DNA from: Aedes albopictus
Lineage: Eukaryota > Arthropoda > Insecta > Diptera > Culicidae
Length of the DNA: 64,000 nt
NCBI RefSeq assembly: GCF_035046485.1
Contig: NC_085138.1
Span: 267,759,694 to 267,823,693 of the forward strand
Direction: 5' to 3'
Shown here: positions 1-10,771 of the stretch, in pieces
Layout: every line of letters begins with the position of its first letter
How positions within the stretch are numbered: position 1 is the first letter of the stretch
Notes under the pieces: generated by a model
Told to the model about the DNA's origin: nothing
Databases searched by the model: none
What the model saw: only the letters and a program-made list of their open reading frames with translations
Made by a program: the position numbers and the translations under genes

Positions 1-543
1 ACTGTAGTTGTATCGCACATGTAATGAATATTCAAATGAATGTTTATAGCTGCCAAGTATTCGCTAAACCCGATTTCGTCATCAAAAGTTCTATAAATAT
101 TGTAATTTATGCATAAAATTGCACTTTTTCGGAAGTACGATATTGATACACATAATTAGTAAGAAAATTGCATACTTTTAGGCGTTTTCTTTCGATTTAT
201 TAAACTTAAAACTTAAATAATTAAAAATTTAGTGAACTTGTAACAGTTTTGCATAGCTTTTTGCATTCTGGGGTGGTTAATTCAGATGGAAAAATAATTT
301 TCACCACTTACAAAGGCATTTCACTGACTGATCAATTTCACCCCGAAAGTAAATTTTTTGATTTTTTATTTAAAATAATATTTATTATAATAAAATGATT
401 TGCTGTAAAAGTTTCAACCACGTTGACTGATGAAAACCATGGTCGTACTTGTTTTAAAGCATTGAATTTAATCATATCGACAAACATTCAACAATTAGTC
501 GCAAAAAATTGCGAAAAGTGATCAATTTCACCCGAAATCACGG
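1..543. mobile_element. TA-flanked non-autonomous DNA transposon, right part only
   Basis: The element runs off the window start and ends at 543 with the terminal sequence CACCCGAAATCACGG, followed by TA (544-545) and then RTE sequence of copy R1. By eye, bases 1-543 are identical to 48631-49173, the right part of a complete 789-bp copy whose other end is the inverted terminal repeat CCGTGATTTCGGGTG. No transposase frame is present. The RTE copy R3 has the uninterrupted target (a TATCTTG context), which supports a TA target duplication. Superfamily unknown; a TA target suits Tc1/mariner-like elements. Confidence 0.8.
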
Positions 544-545
544 TA

Positions 546-2304
546 TCTTGTAGGCAGCGCTCAGTAGTGTGATAGCTCCCGCAATCCAACTTGTCGCCCT
601 TTTTGTAGATGGGACACACGATACCTACCATCCATTTATTCAATAATACTTCCTCCTCCCAAATCTTGGTAATGACCCAGTGTAGTGCTCTCATCAGTGC
701 TTCTCCACCGTATTTTAGAAGCTCGCTTGGTAGTTGATCTGCTCCAGCGGCTTTGTTGTTTTTCAACCGGCCAACCTCCTCCTCAATCTCTTGAAGTTCA
801 GGGGCCGGAAGTCTTTCGTTCTGTGCACATACTCCTAGATCTGTTACCACGCCACCTTCGGTACTTGCAACGTCGCCATTGAGGTGCTCATCGTAATGCT
901 GCCGCCACCTCTCGACCACCTCACGCTCGCTCGTGAGAATATTCCTGTGATTATCTCGGCACATGTCGGCTTGTGGCACAAAGCCTCTGCGCGAGCGGTT
1001 CAGCTTCTCGTAGAACTTTCGTGTGTCCTTAGCGCGGTACAGCTCTTCCATCGCTTCACGATCTCGTTCTTCCTGCTGGCGCTTCTTCATCCGGAAGACT
1101 GAGTTCTGCCTGTTCCGCGCCTGTTTGTAACGTGCCTCATTCGCTCTCGTACGGTGTTGCAGCATTCTCGCCCATGCTACATTCTTCTCGTTTTTCAACT
1201 GTTCACATTCGCCGGCGTACTAGTCGTTTGTGTGATTCGGAGTCGCGAAGCCTAGTGCTGTAGCCGAGGTACTACCTATGGCGGATCGGATGTCCCTCCA
1301 GCCATCCTCAAATGTAGCTGCGCCAAGCTGCCTTTCCGTTGGTAGGGCCACTGCTAACTGATGCGCGTAGTCTTGAGCCACTTCTACGTTACGAAGTTGC
1401 TCGATGTTGAGCCGCGGCGTTCGACTTCGACGCGTGGTGATAACTGTCGAAAGTTTTGAGCGAATGCATACAGCTACTAAGTAGTGATCCGAATCTATAT
1501 TCGCACTGCGGTATGTGCGGACGTTGGTTATATCTGAGAAGAATTTACCGTCGATTAGAACGTGGTCGATTTGGTTTTCTGTTTGATGGTCGGGTGATCT
1601 CCAGGTGGCTTTGTGGATATCTTTGCGGGGGAAGAAGGTGCTTCGGACTACCATACCACAGGGACTGCAAAGTTTACGCATCGCTGGCCGTTATCATTCG
1701 ATATGGCGTGCAGGCTGTTTCGCCCGATTACCGGTCTGTACATTTCCTCCCTTCCTACCTGCGCATTCATGTCGCCGACAACGATTTTCACGTCACGCGG
1801 CGAGCAACCATCGTATGTTTGCTCTAACTGTGCGTAGAACGCTTCTTTCTCGTCATCAGGTCTCCCTTCGTGTGGGCAGTGGACGTTGATGATGCTGTAG
1901 TTGAAGAAACGGCCCTTAACTCTCAAGACTATAAAACCTGTTCCCAGTTCATTGGTGGTGCCACAGCTTTGGTAGAAGGTAGCCGCTCGATGCCCGCTTT
2001 TCCACACTTTCTGTCCAGTCCAACAAAGTTCCTGCAACGCCACGATGTCGAAGTTGCGGGGATGTAGTTCGTCGTAGATTATCCTGTCACATCCTGCGAA
2101 ACCTAGTGACTTGCAATTCCATGTTCCAAGTTTCCAATCGTAGTCCTTATTTCGTCGCGTGGGTCTTTGCCGATTGTGTCGAGTCGTATTTTCTCCTATG
2201 TTATTCGCAATGGAGATTTTTACGGGTGGCTTATGGGGCCTACGCCAACACTCCTGTCTCGCCGGAGGGTCATCGTGCCAATTCTGTTTAACGTCCCAAC
2301 CCAC
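546..2304 (-). pseudogene. RTE endonuclease and RT N-terminus of R1, broken
   Basis: The endonuclease frame opens at 2304 and runs to about 1670. It contains ELHPRNFDIVALQELCWTGQ, a segment of apurinic-type endonucleases that holds the catalytic glutamate (QE), and VVGDMNAQVGR (GDMN motif). A one-base deletion near 1671-1677 moves the frame. It continues 1681-1223 with SDHYLVAV (the conserved SDH of this nuclease family) until a TAG at 1220-1222, then resumes in the same frame at 1198 with a basic, coiled-coil-like linker (KKRQQEERDREAMEELY) and the start of the RT domain (AAGADQLPSELLKYGG). The endonuclease lacks 19 codons that copy R3 retains. The frame is then lost in the TA-element at 544. 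It cannot encode a full protein. The same frameshift and stop occur in R2. Confidence 0.8.
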
Positions 2305-2620
2305 ACTGGGACGACCACGCTGATGGGGCTACCACCTTGGATCTAGCTGGGCGTGGTGCAGCGTTTCTTACTCAGCCGCTGGATGCCAGAACAGACGCTG
2401 TTTGAGCCGCACCTCCTTGGTGAACAGACACTCGGATCGTACCTCCTCAATCTAGCTGAAGTCAGAAGGACAACAGTGCCCAGGCTGCACTACCAGCTAA
2501 GCACACAACTCTTAGCTGGCGGTCTTTGTCATCGCTTGACCCGTGGAAGCATGAGGTAGGAACTTGTGAGGACCAGAGCTATATTGGACGCTCTCCTTAT
2601 CGACTCACCGTTTTGCAGCC
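546..2620 (-). mobile_element. RTE-clade LINE copy R1 (5' part, interrupted)
   Basis: Read on the minus strand, the copy starts near 2620 (same 5' end, GGGCTGCA-like, as copies at 4963 and 58225), has a 5' leader of about 300 bases, then an endonuclease domain beginning with the RTE-type motif KLGTWNCKSL and a reverse-transcriptase N-terminal region up to the TA-element inserted at 544-545. The clade call rests on the WKLGTWN start and on the C-terminal RLRWAGHV/RRGAQRARW block seen in sister copies, both typical of RTE/BovB/JAM elements. The copy has lost 19 codons of endonuclease near 1916 and carries a frameshift and an in-frame stop. The downstream RT part lies outside the window, if it survives. 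Confidence 0.85.
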
Positions 2621-2645
2621 TGCTGGTGTTTGCTACTTTCAGTAA

Positions 2646-4962
2646 AAATGAAATGGCAAACTCACGTGTCATGACTCGGGCATGTGTGCTTGTCAACAAC
2701 GCAGTCGTTGCTACACTCATCTCTGAACTAACTACTAGAGATGTATGTGCTATCACAATCGATGTATTTGTTGGAAACCTCAACAGGAAATACGTTTATT
2801 GTTCGGTTTATTTAAAGCATAATGAACCATCCCCTACGGATGCTTTCAAGCAAGTCTTTGCATACTGCACTTCAAAAGGCCTTATGCTAATTGTTGGTAG
2901 TGATGCTAATGCTCACCATATTATCTGGAGCAGCTCAGACATCAATTTGAGAGGCTCCAGTTTGATGGAATGCTTAAGTAGTACAGATCTTGGATTACTT
3001 AACATAGGCAACCGTCCAACCTTAATGGTATGTGGTGGAGAGGAAGTGTTAGACATAACGAGCTGACCAATTGGCATGTGTCAGATAAAGAATCTTTATC
3101 TGGCCATCGCTACATCTGTTTTGAACATGAAAATATTACTTCGCAAACTTTGCGTTTCAGGAACCCCCGGTCAACCACCTGGGATCTCTTTACCGATTTG
3201 GTTGCAGCTAAATTTCATGAATACTCACCATCAATTGACACTACAAGTGATTAAGATGATGCCGTTGATACTACAACGGCCTTCATCATGGAAGCTTTTG
3301 AAGAAGCTTGCCATCTGCGGTCTGTGAAGACCACAAGAGGAACCCTTGGTCGAATTCTGATCTGGCGAAGCTCAGGAAACAATATAGAAAGAGTTGGAAC
3401 AGACGACGTTCGGCTGGATCGGAGGCTTTCAGGTCGGCTCGCAAGGTCTACCAGAAAGCACTGCGGTCTGCTGAACAATCCGGCTGGAAAAACCTTTGTA
3501 CACTAAAACTTCCATTTAGGTAATGAGTCGGGGCTGCCTAAATAGAATTTTTACCTAAATGGATTCACTACCTAAATGGATTCAGTTTATTACCTAAATG
3601 GATTACAAGGTTGCAAACAAGTTCAACAAGGGGGAGTTACTAGGAGACTTAAAGGAGATCATGCGGAGTTTCAGATGGCTTTCAATGATTCTCAGGAGGA
3701 GATGGGTTTCAGAAAGAAGGGGCTTCAGGAGCGTTTTCGGGGGTTTTGGAGGGTCTTAGATCAGAATTGTCATTCAAATGACTAGCCGGGCACGAAACAC
3801 GAAAAACCTTGCGAAAAACCCTGCAAAATTCCGCCAGACTGAAAAATTATTGAATGTCGGGTCAATTTTTATCGTATGTTGGGCCATTGTTGGACCAACA
3901 TCGAACAACTGTTGAGTCTATATTGGGTTTGGTGGCCAAAATAAAAACAGGTGAATGATAGGTTGATGTCGGGTTTGACGTCATCAATGCTGGAGCTGAT
4001 ATCAATGGAATGATGGAAGGATGGTTGATTATCTCAATTTCAGCTGGAAATGACGCTGGATACTGGCACTTTTCAACACTGCATGGGGGAGTGTTTAGGG
4101 GGCAACATACCCCCCTACCCCCAATCCCACCACCTAACACCACTCACTGCTTCTTTCCCATAAACCAGTCTTATACCTAAATAGATTTTACCTAAATGGA
4201 TCCTACCTAAATGGAGGTTTGAGTGTACAATTATTTCCAGTCTGAGTGAAGCCAGTCGATTGAACAAAATCTAAGGATTTTCAAGTGAACGAACTTCGTT
4301 TGCCAATTGGTGATTTCAATTCCTCTGATGAGGAAGTTTTGGACTGTTTATTCAGTACACACTTCCCCGGATGTGTGGATATTACATTTTCGGGTGAACC
4401 TGATGTCTTTTCTTGTAGTTATGATTCTTGAGCTTCGGCTCGGAGTATCATAACTTTAGAATCGATTGTATGGGCACTTAATAGCTTTGCTCCTTTCAAA
4501 TCTCCTGGGGCAGATGGGATTTATCCTATTTTGCTTCAGAAGGGATTTGATCATTTCAAACATGTTTTGAAACAACTACTTGTTAGCAGTTTTGCTACAG
4601 GGTATATTCCCAAATCCTGGCGGGATATTACTGTAAAGTTTATTCCAAAAGTGGGTCGCACGTCGTATGAAGAAGCAAAGAGTTTCAGACCTATCAGTTT
4701 GACCTCTTTTCTTCTGAAATGTCTAGAACGCATTATCGATCATCACATCCGTGATGTTCATCTGGCCAATGTGCCTCTTCATGTGAACCAACATGCTTAC
4801 CAATCTGGAAAGTCCACTGTGACTCTTTTACACAAAGTTGTTTACTATATCGAGAAGGCATTCGCTCAAAAGCAATCCTGCTTGGGTGTTTTCTTAGATA
4901 TCGTGGGTGCCTTTGACAACGTGCCTTTCGATGCCATATTGAAAGCCGCACGGGGTCATGGT
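2646..4962 (+). pseudogene. LOA endonuclease-RT polyprotein fragment of L1
   Basis: Three blocks survive. The block at 2646-3066 is endonuclease (MANSRVMTRACVLVNNAVVA, VGSDANAHHIIW with the SDANAHH metal-binding segment). The block at 3250-3500 is the linker, in several frames. The block at 4531-4962 is the RT N-terminus and part of the palm (FKSPGADGIYP just upstream, SFRPISLTSFLLKCLERI, AYQSGKST, FLDIVGAFDNVPFDAIL, which includes the first catalytic aspartate). The FADD motif and RNase H are missing because the fragment stops at 4962. Stops and frameshifts occur near 3060, 3330 and 4430. L1 keeps the proline of FRPISL that is serine in L3, so it is not simply a degraded L3. Confidence 0.75.
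3501..4225. mobile_element. TA-flanked MITE with repeated TACCTAAATGGA motif
   Basis: The ends are inverted: CACTAAAACTTCCATTTAGG on the left, and on the right the reverse complement of CACTCAAACCTCCATTTAGG. TA flanks it on both sides (3499-3500, 4226-4227), and the intact LOA copy L3 gives the empty site (TTTGTACAAATG). Subterminal copies of TACCTAAATGGAT recur near 3549-3603 and 4171-4215. No transposase is seen. Its TA target suits a Tc1/mariner/pogo-type non-autonomous element. Confidence 0.8.
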
Positions 4963-5456
4963 GGGCTGCATAACGGTGAATCGATAAAAAGAGCGTCCAA
5001 TATAGCTCTGGTCCTCACAAGTTCCTACCTCATGCTTCCACGGGTCAAGCAATGACAAAGACCGCCACCTAAGAGTTGTGTGCTCAGCTGGTAGTGCAGC
5101 CTGGGCACTGTTGTCCTTCTGACTTCAGCTAGATTGAGGAGGTACGATCCGAGTGTCTGTTCACCAAGGAGGTGCGGCTCAAACAGCGTCTGTTCTGGCA
5201 TCCAGCGGCTGAGTAAGAAACGCTGCACCACGCCCAGCTAGATCCAAGGTGGTAGCCCCATCAGCGTGGTCGTCCTAGTGTTGGTTGGGACGTTAAACAG
5301 AACTGGCACGATGGCCCTCCGGCGAGACAGGAGTGTTGGCGTAGGCCCAATAAGCCACCCGTGAAAATCCCCATTGCGAATAACAAAAGAGAAAATACGA
5401 CTCGATACAATCGGCAAAGACCCACGCGACGAAATAAGGACTACGATTGAAAACTT

Positions 5457-5964
5457 TCACCCCCGCACCAAATGTACCATGTACAAGACGTTAATAAGAC
5501 GTTAATAAGACCGGTGGATCTCTACGGACACGAGACATGGACGATGCTCGAGGAGGACCTGCAAGCACTCGGAGTTTTCGAGCGACGCGTGCTAAGGACG
5601 ATCTTCGGCGGCGTGCAGGAGAACGGTGTGTGGCGGAGAAGGATGAACCACGAGCTCGCTGCACTTTACGGGGAACCCAGCATCCAGAAGGTGGCCAAAG
5701 CCGGAAGGATACGATGGGCAGGGCATGTTGCAAGAATGCCGGACAACAACCCTGCAAAGTTGGTGTTTGCTAACCATCCGGTTGGTACAAGAAGGCGTGG
5801 AGCGCAGAGAGCACGATGGGCGGACCAGGTAGAGCGTGATCTGGCGAGTGTTGGACGTGACCGACGTTGGAGAGCTGCAGCTGCAAATCGATTATTATGG
5901 CGGCAAATTGTTGATTCAGTATTATCATGAATTTGATGTTAACTAAATAAGTAAGTAAGTGAGT
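5457..5964 (+). mobile_element. 5'-truncated second-family RTE LINE (TSD-flanked)
   Basis: This fragment holds only the C-terminal end of an RTE-type ORF2 (5472-5930): GHETWTMLEEDLQALGVFER, RRRMNHELAALY, RIRWAGHVARMPDNNP, RRGAQRARWADQVERDL. It then has a short AT tail ending in repeated TAAG units. It sits inside RTE copy R2, flanked by GATTGAAAACTT (5445-5456) and GATTGGAAATTT (5965-5976), a 12-bp target duplication with two differences. Family 2 differs from the main RTE family in this region (LEEDLQALG versus RAEDQRGLG). 5' truncation and a repeat tail are normal for target-primed insertion. Confidence 0.85.
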
Positions 5965-6349
5965 GATTGGAAATTTGGAACATGGAATTGCAAGTCACTA
6001 GATTTCGCAGGATGTGACAGGATAATCTACGACGAACTACATCCCCGCAACTTCGACATCGTGGCGTTGCCGGAACTTTGTTGGACTGGACAGAAAGTGT
6101 GGAAAAACGAACCAACCAATGAACTGGGAACAGGATTTATAGTGTTTGGCAAGATGCGACAACGTGTGATCGGGTGGCAGCCGATCAACGCAAGGATGTG
6201 CATGTTGAGAGTTAAGAACCGTTTCTTCAACTAACATGCAGCCCAAGTAACCAGTTAGCATTTAAAATAGCATTCCTCCAGCATTATAGTAGCCTTACGA
6301 CAAGGCATTTAATGCTAATGGACCGTATATGCGCCTATAGTGCTACCCC

Positions 6350-6674
6350 ACAGCACACGCTATGTCTGAACCAGCAGATTATAAAAATTGAATGTACATC
6401 GGGTTTCTTTCCATAAAACATCAGTATTCAAGTTTTCATTTGCAGAAGGTTTTGATTTTTCCATTTTTTTAGCCGTTTTTCATACAAATTTGCTTGAAAT
6501 TCTCATTTTCGGTCAATTTCACTCCCATACAAAATGTATGGAAAAATTTTCATCGATAGAATATTTTGAAACCTTCTTCAAATGAAAATATAGCTTGAAT
6601 ACTGATGTTTTACGGAAAGAATCCCGATGTACATTTAATTTTTATAATCTGCTGGTTCAGACACAGCGTGCAGC
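6350..6674. repeat. Long palindromic (foldback) element
   Basis: Arms of about 130 bases are near-perfect inverted copies: GTCTGAACCAGCAGATTATA near 6363 matches the reverse complement of the right arm ending near 6661, through CATCAGTATTCAAG and TTTTCATTTG. The weaker outer match (CACGCT/AGCGTG) extends a few bases on each side. The short loop is near 6510. It lies inside the 6242-8511 element. This is a MITE-like foldback with no coding capacity. Confidence 0.8.
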
Positions 6675-6913
6675 AGGTTTTGGCAAAATAACGGGCTGTC
6701 TGAGTGCAGCACCTTCAGGAACGTCGTATCAAAATGTCAAAAAAAGCGTAACGCCTCGTCCAGCAAAAAAAAAATCAAAAATAGATTTACGTCTGCTTCT
6801 CGCTCACTCAGCGTTCCCGCTTCCTCGTTCTTGCACACTCCAGCTGATGTTAGGTAGTACCTTTTTGCATGTTTTAGCAGTTATTGGTGTTTGAACTTAC
6901 GATCCGGAGATTA

Positions 6914-7823
6914 GGGTAAAAAATATAATTTGGACATGTATATAATTTGGACATGCACTGCGATGTATGTCTTGTTCAAGAGAGCTAATAAAAGTAGATG
7001 CTTCTGAATATCGATTATTGGATCAAACATACCCTATTCTGATGACTTACGTTGAAAATACGCTTAACAATGAAGAAATTACTTCAAAATTATCGAAAAT
7101 GTAAAATGTTTCACCAAAACCCCTCAAATGCACAGGTATGCAAGACGACATACACTTCACAGTCACATACAATATTCACCTCAGAATCGTTGAATTAATA
7201 ATTGTAAGAAATTTAAAAGCCTTATTGCATAGAAAACTGGTCAATAAAGAAGCATTGGGCAGCCAATCTCTTAACATTCATCTAGAATGCCTAGAATAGG
7301 TGGTGTCTAAAATACATTACAAGTTTTCTGCTATAAATATATTTTGGTCATCTGACGAACCACATGGGGATGCTGTGCGATTGCATACTTGGAGGCGTAT
7401 TATGTGGTTTTGGCGATATTTCTCCGATTTTAACAAAAACTGTAATAGTTATCAAAATAGATGCCTGTTAAGCAGAGAAATTTGATTATTTACAAGAAAA
7501 TATTTGTTAATTTATGCTACTTTCATGATAGAGCAGTATTCATGGCTAAACATGGAAATAATTGCCCTGTCCAAATTATATATACCTGAGGGTGTCCAAA
7601 ACATATTTTCGGTGTCCAAAATGCAATTCTAACAGGCGATTGGAAATTGTGATTTTCTCAGATCAAAATGCGTTCGTTAAGCTTTTTATCACCAGGAACG
7701 CGAAGTACAATCATATTATAAGCGTAATAATAACTTTGCAAAATAATCAATTCCTTTCTTAGGAAGCTAGAGGACGATTTTTCTAACGTAGTCCTCAGCC
7801 TGTCCAAAATACATGAATTACCC
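6914..7823. mobile_element. TA-flanked DNA transposon, copy 1 (GGGTA...TACCC)
   Basis: The ends read TTAGGGTAAAAAATATAATT on the left and, as reverse complement, TAGGGTAATTCATG on the right, each followed internally by a TTGGACA motif. It is bounded by TA (6912-6913 and 7824-7825). A second, interrupted copy lies in opposite orientation at 48167-49867. Internally, TGTCCAAAAT and its complement recur many times. No recognisable transposase. Confidence 0.8.
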
Positions 7824-10259
7824 TACTCAATCATGTTTGCTGCTCAAGTTTCTGCTCCACGCTCCAGAATATGTCACAGGTGTTCCGATGTCGTGCGTTG
7901 ATTTTATGCCCAATATAAAGAATGATCTGAAACTGAAAACAGCTTCAGTTCCAACACCCAAAACCTGTTTTCAAATAGATATTCCATTTTGTAAACAGCA
8001 CTTTCGTTCCCTCTACGATCTATGGCATATGATCGCCTCTTGCGAATAATCTTATGATCTGCTAAGGTTTCCACCAATTCGATACATATTATCCGACAAA
8101 ATGAGAATGGTAATGGCCATGTTCTCAAACCAAACCAGCCGCAGCAATGTTTTCCGCTGAGCCTTTGGGTGACAGGGAAAAACGAATAAGCAGCTCAGAT
8201 GTGCTAATTTGTCAACAGAGGCATAAACCCTGTAAGAGAGAGACAGCATGCGCTGTCAAACGCATAACATATCTCCCATACTCTTTGCTCTTAGCATTTG
8301 AAGAGCAGTTGAAAAGCATTCTGAATGCTTCCGAGCAAAAACACCTCAAGCAGTTGAAATGCTAATTAACGGTCACAAGCTTTTGAGTAGCACAGCTTAT
8401 GCTAATTCAAGGCACCTATGCATTCGAACTGCTTTTGTAGGACAGGAAGCAGTTGAAATGCTTATTACGGTCTACTGTACGGCTTATTCAAATGCTTAGT
8501 GGTTACCTGGGAGCATCATCAACGTCCACTGCCCACACGAAGGGAGACCTGATGACGAGAAAGAAGCGTTCTACGCGCAGTTAGAGCAAACATACGATGG
8601 TCGCTCGCCGCGTGACGTGAAAATCGTTGTCGGCGACATGAACGCGCAGGTAGGAAGGGAGGAAATGTACCGACCGGTAATCGGGCGAAACAGCCTGCAC
8701 GCCGTATCGAATGATAACGGCCAGCGATGCGTAAACTTTGCAGTCCCTGTGGTATGGTAGTCCGAAGCACCTTCTTCCCCCGCAAAGATATCCACAAAGC
8801 CACCTGGAGATCACCCGACCATCAAACAGAAAACCAAATCGACCACGTTCCAATCGACGGTAAATTCTTCTCGGATATAACCAACGTCCGCACATACCGC
8901 AGTGCGAATATAGATTCGGATCACTACTTAGTCACTGTATGCATGCGCTCAAAACTTTCGACAGTTATCACCACGCGTCGAAGTCGAACGCCGCGGCTCA
9001 ACATCGAGCAACTTCGTAACGTAGAAGTGGTTCAAGACTACGCGCAGCAGTTAGCAGTGGCCCTACCAACGGAAGAGCAGCTTGGCGCAGCTACATTTGA
9101 GGATGGCTGGAGGGACATCCGATCCGCCATAGGTAGTACCTCGGCTACAGCACTAGGCTTCGCGACTCCGAATCACACAAACGACTAGTACGCCGGCGAA
9201 TGTGAACAGTTGAAAAACGAGAAGAATGCAGCATGGGCGAGAATGCTGCAACACCGTACGAGAGCGAATGAGGCACGTTACAAACAGGCGCGGAACAGGC
9301 AAAACTCAGTCTTCCGGATGAAGAAGCGCCAGCAGGAAGAACGAGATCGCAAAGCGATGGAAGAGCTGTACGGCTGTACCGCGCTAAGGACACACGAAAG
9401 TTCTACGAGAAGCTGAACCGCTCGCGCAGAGGCTTTGTGCCACAAGCCGACATGTGCCGAGGTAATCACGGGAATATTCTCACGAGCGAGCGTGAGGTGG
9501 TCGAGAGGTGGCGGCAGCATTACGATGAGCACCTCAATGGCGACGTTGCAAGTACCGAAGGTGGCGTGGTAACAGATCTAGGAGTATGTGCACAGGACGA
9601 ATAACTTCCGGCCCCTGACCTCCAAGAGATTGAGGAGGAGGTTGGCCGGTTGAAAAACAACAAAGCCGCTGGAGCAGATCAACTACCAAGCGAGCTTCCA
9701 AAATACGGTGGAGAAACACTGGTGAGAGCACTACACTGGGTCATTACCAAGATTTGGGAGGAGGAAGTATTACCGGAGGAATAGATGGAAGGTATCGTGT
9801 GTCCCATCTACAAAAGGGCGACAAGTTGGATTGCTGGAACTACCGCGCGATCACACTACTGAGCGCTGCCTACAAGATACTCTCTCAAATTGTATGCCGC
9901 CGTCAATCACCCATTGCAAGAGAGTTCGTGGGGCAATATCAGGCTGGATTTATGGGTGAACGCGCTACTATGGACCAGGTGTTGCAGAAATGCCACGAAT
10001 ACAACGTGCCCACACATCACTTGTTCATTGATTTCAAATCGGCGTATGATACAATCGATCGAGAACAGCTATGGCAGATTATGCACGGATACGGATTCCC
10101 GGATAAACTGATACGATTGATCAAGGCGACGGCAACGAAGGATCGAGTGATGTGCGTAGTTCGAGAGTTGAAGATGGCGGGAAACGACTACAAATCTAAA
10201 AGGAAATAAATTTTGAATCATAGCAAATGTTATTTACAACTAACCGAAAAAGTTCATAA

Positions 10260-10540
10260 TGAAAAATTTTGACAATTCGGGAGCAATGAACTGAAATTTA
10301 CGACAACTATGAACTGAAACTTTCGGCTGCTGTGATGCTGCATGGGCTGTCGGCAAGATCTGTCAAAAAAAAAAATCACCCCTCATCAAGCGTAAAAAGC
10401 TGGTACCGCAGCCATCTATCCAGCTTTTTACGCTGTGATGAGGGGTGATTCTTTTTTGACAGATCTTGCCGACAGCCCTTGCAGCATCACAGCAGCCGAA
10501 AATTTCAGTTCACTGCTCCCGAATTGTCAAAAATTTTCAC
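10260..10540. repeat. Foldback MITE, about 280 bp
   Basis: The left arm (GAAAAATTTTGACAATTCGG to AGCGTAAAAAGCTGG) and right arm are inverted copies of about 120-135 bases with a short loop near 10405-10420. Both arms contain GGCTGTCGGCAAGATCTGTC and ATCACCCCTCATCA. The left arm has an extra 18-base stretch (ACGACAACTATGAACTGA, near 10299-10316). It sits just beyond the broken end of R2. Confidence 0.85.
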
Positions 10541-10559
10541 CTGATGTTATCGATGTTAC

Positions 10560-10771
10560 TATTCTTCATTACACTAACAAAGCTAGCCATGAAAATGTTT
10601 GACAATTCTCAGGTCATTTTGACAGACCACACATATGCACGAAAAAGACGGATCATATATTCTACTTTATCGATCTTGTTGCCGTCCTTTTCATGCTCGT
10701 ATTACAACTGTCAAAATGACCTGAGAATTGTCAGTCATTTTGAGGTTAGGTTCGTTGGTGTAATAAAGAAT
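10560..10771. repeat. Second foldback MITE, about 210 bp
   Basis: The core inverted repeat is GACAATTCTCAGGTCATTTT (10601-10620) against its complement at about 10712-10731, and the match extends outward to ATTCTTCATTACACTAAC / ATTCTTTATTACACCAAC. It starts about 20 bases after the previous foldback element and is a different family. No coding potential. Confidence 0.75.

Larger units (their letters stand above)
2624..4962 (+). mobile_element. LOA-clade LINE fragment L1
   Basis: A 5'-truncated piece of the LOA element found complete at 40784-45263. It begins inside the endonuclease (matching L3 from about 41512), is interrupted by a 725-bp TA-element at 3501-4225, resumes at 4228, and stops inside the RT palm at 4962, where it abuts the 5' end of RTE copy R2. 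The left end abuts the 5' end of R1. Neither junction shows a target duplication or a genuine LOA terminus, so both ends are truncations or rearrangement breakpoints. Confidence 0.85.
6242..8511. mobile_element. 2.27 kb non-autonomous TIR element hosting nested elements
   Basis: The termini are imperfect inverted repeats: CCCAAGTAACCAGTTAGCAT on the left, and CCCAGGTAACCACTAAGCAT as the reverse complement of the right end. Subterminal AGTTGAAATGCT-like motifs recur near 8306, 8353 and 8450. The insertion interrupts the endonuclease of RTE copy R2. The expected RTE sequence rejoins at 8512, but I could not define a clean target duplication. A palindrome (6350-6674) and a TA-element (6914-7823) lie inside it, so its own sequence is only about 1 kb. 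No transposase frame. Confidence 0.7.
4963..10166 (+). mobile_element. RTE-clade LINE copy R2 (fragmented by insertions)
   Basis: The RTE pieces are 4963-5456, 5965-6237, and 8512 to about 10166. They are separated by a second-family RTE fragment (5457-5964) and a 2.27 kb TIR element (6242-8511). The order is the same as in R3: leader, endonuclease, linker, RT. The copy ends abruptly in RT after MCVV, well short of the true 3' end, and foldback elements follow. It shares with R1 a one-base deletion and a TAG stop that R3 lacks, so R1 and R2 descend from one already broken copy or subfamily. Confidence 0.85.
5965..10166 (+). pseudogene. RTE endonuclease-RT polyprotein of R2, multiply broken
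   Basis: Endonuclease pieces lie at 5965-6234 (KFGTWNCKSLDF, ALPELCWTG, in which the usual Q of QEL is P) and 8512-9188. A one-base deletion near 8744 and TAG at 9186-9188 match the lesions of R1. The basic linker is at 9210-9390, and a 7-base insertion near 9370 (repeating CGGCTGTAC) breaks it. RT begins about 9410, has further stops (TAA near 9602 and TAG near 9782), and continues 9790-10166 with HLFIDFKSAYDTIDREQLW, which carries the first catalytic aspartate. The second aspartate block is absent because the copy is cut. Non-functional. Confidence 0.75.

Noticed and set aside
8519..8895. Minus-strand frames MALWISLRGKK... and similar at 1605 and 57156
   Set aside because: These are antisense shadows of the RTE endonuclease, which has clear sense-strand motifs.
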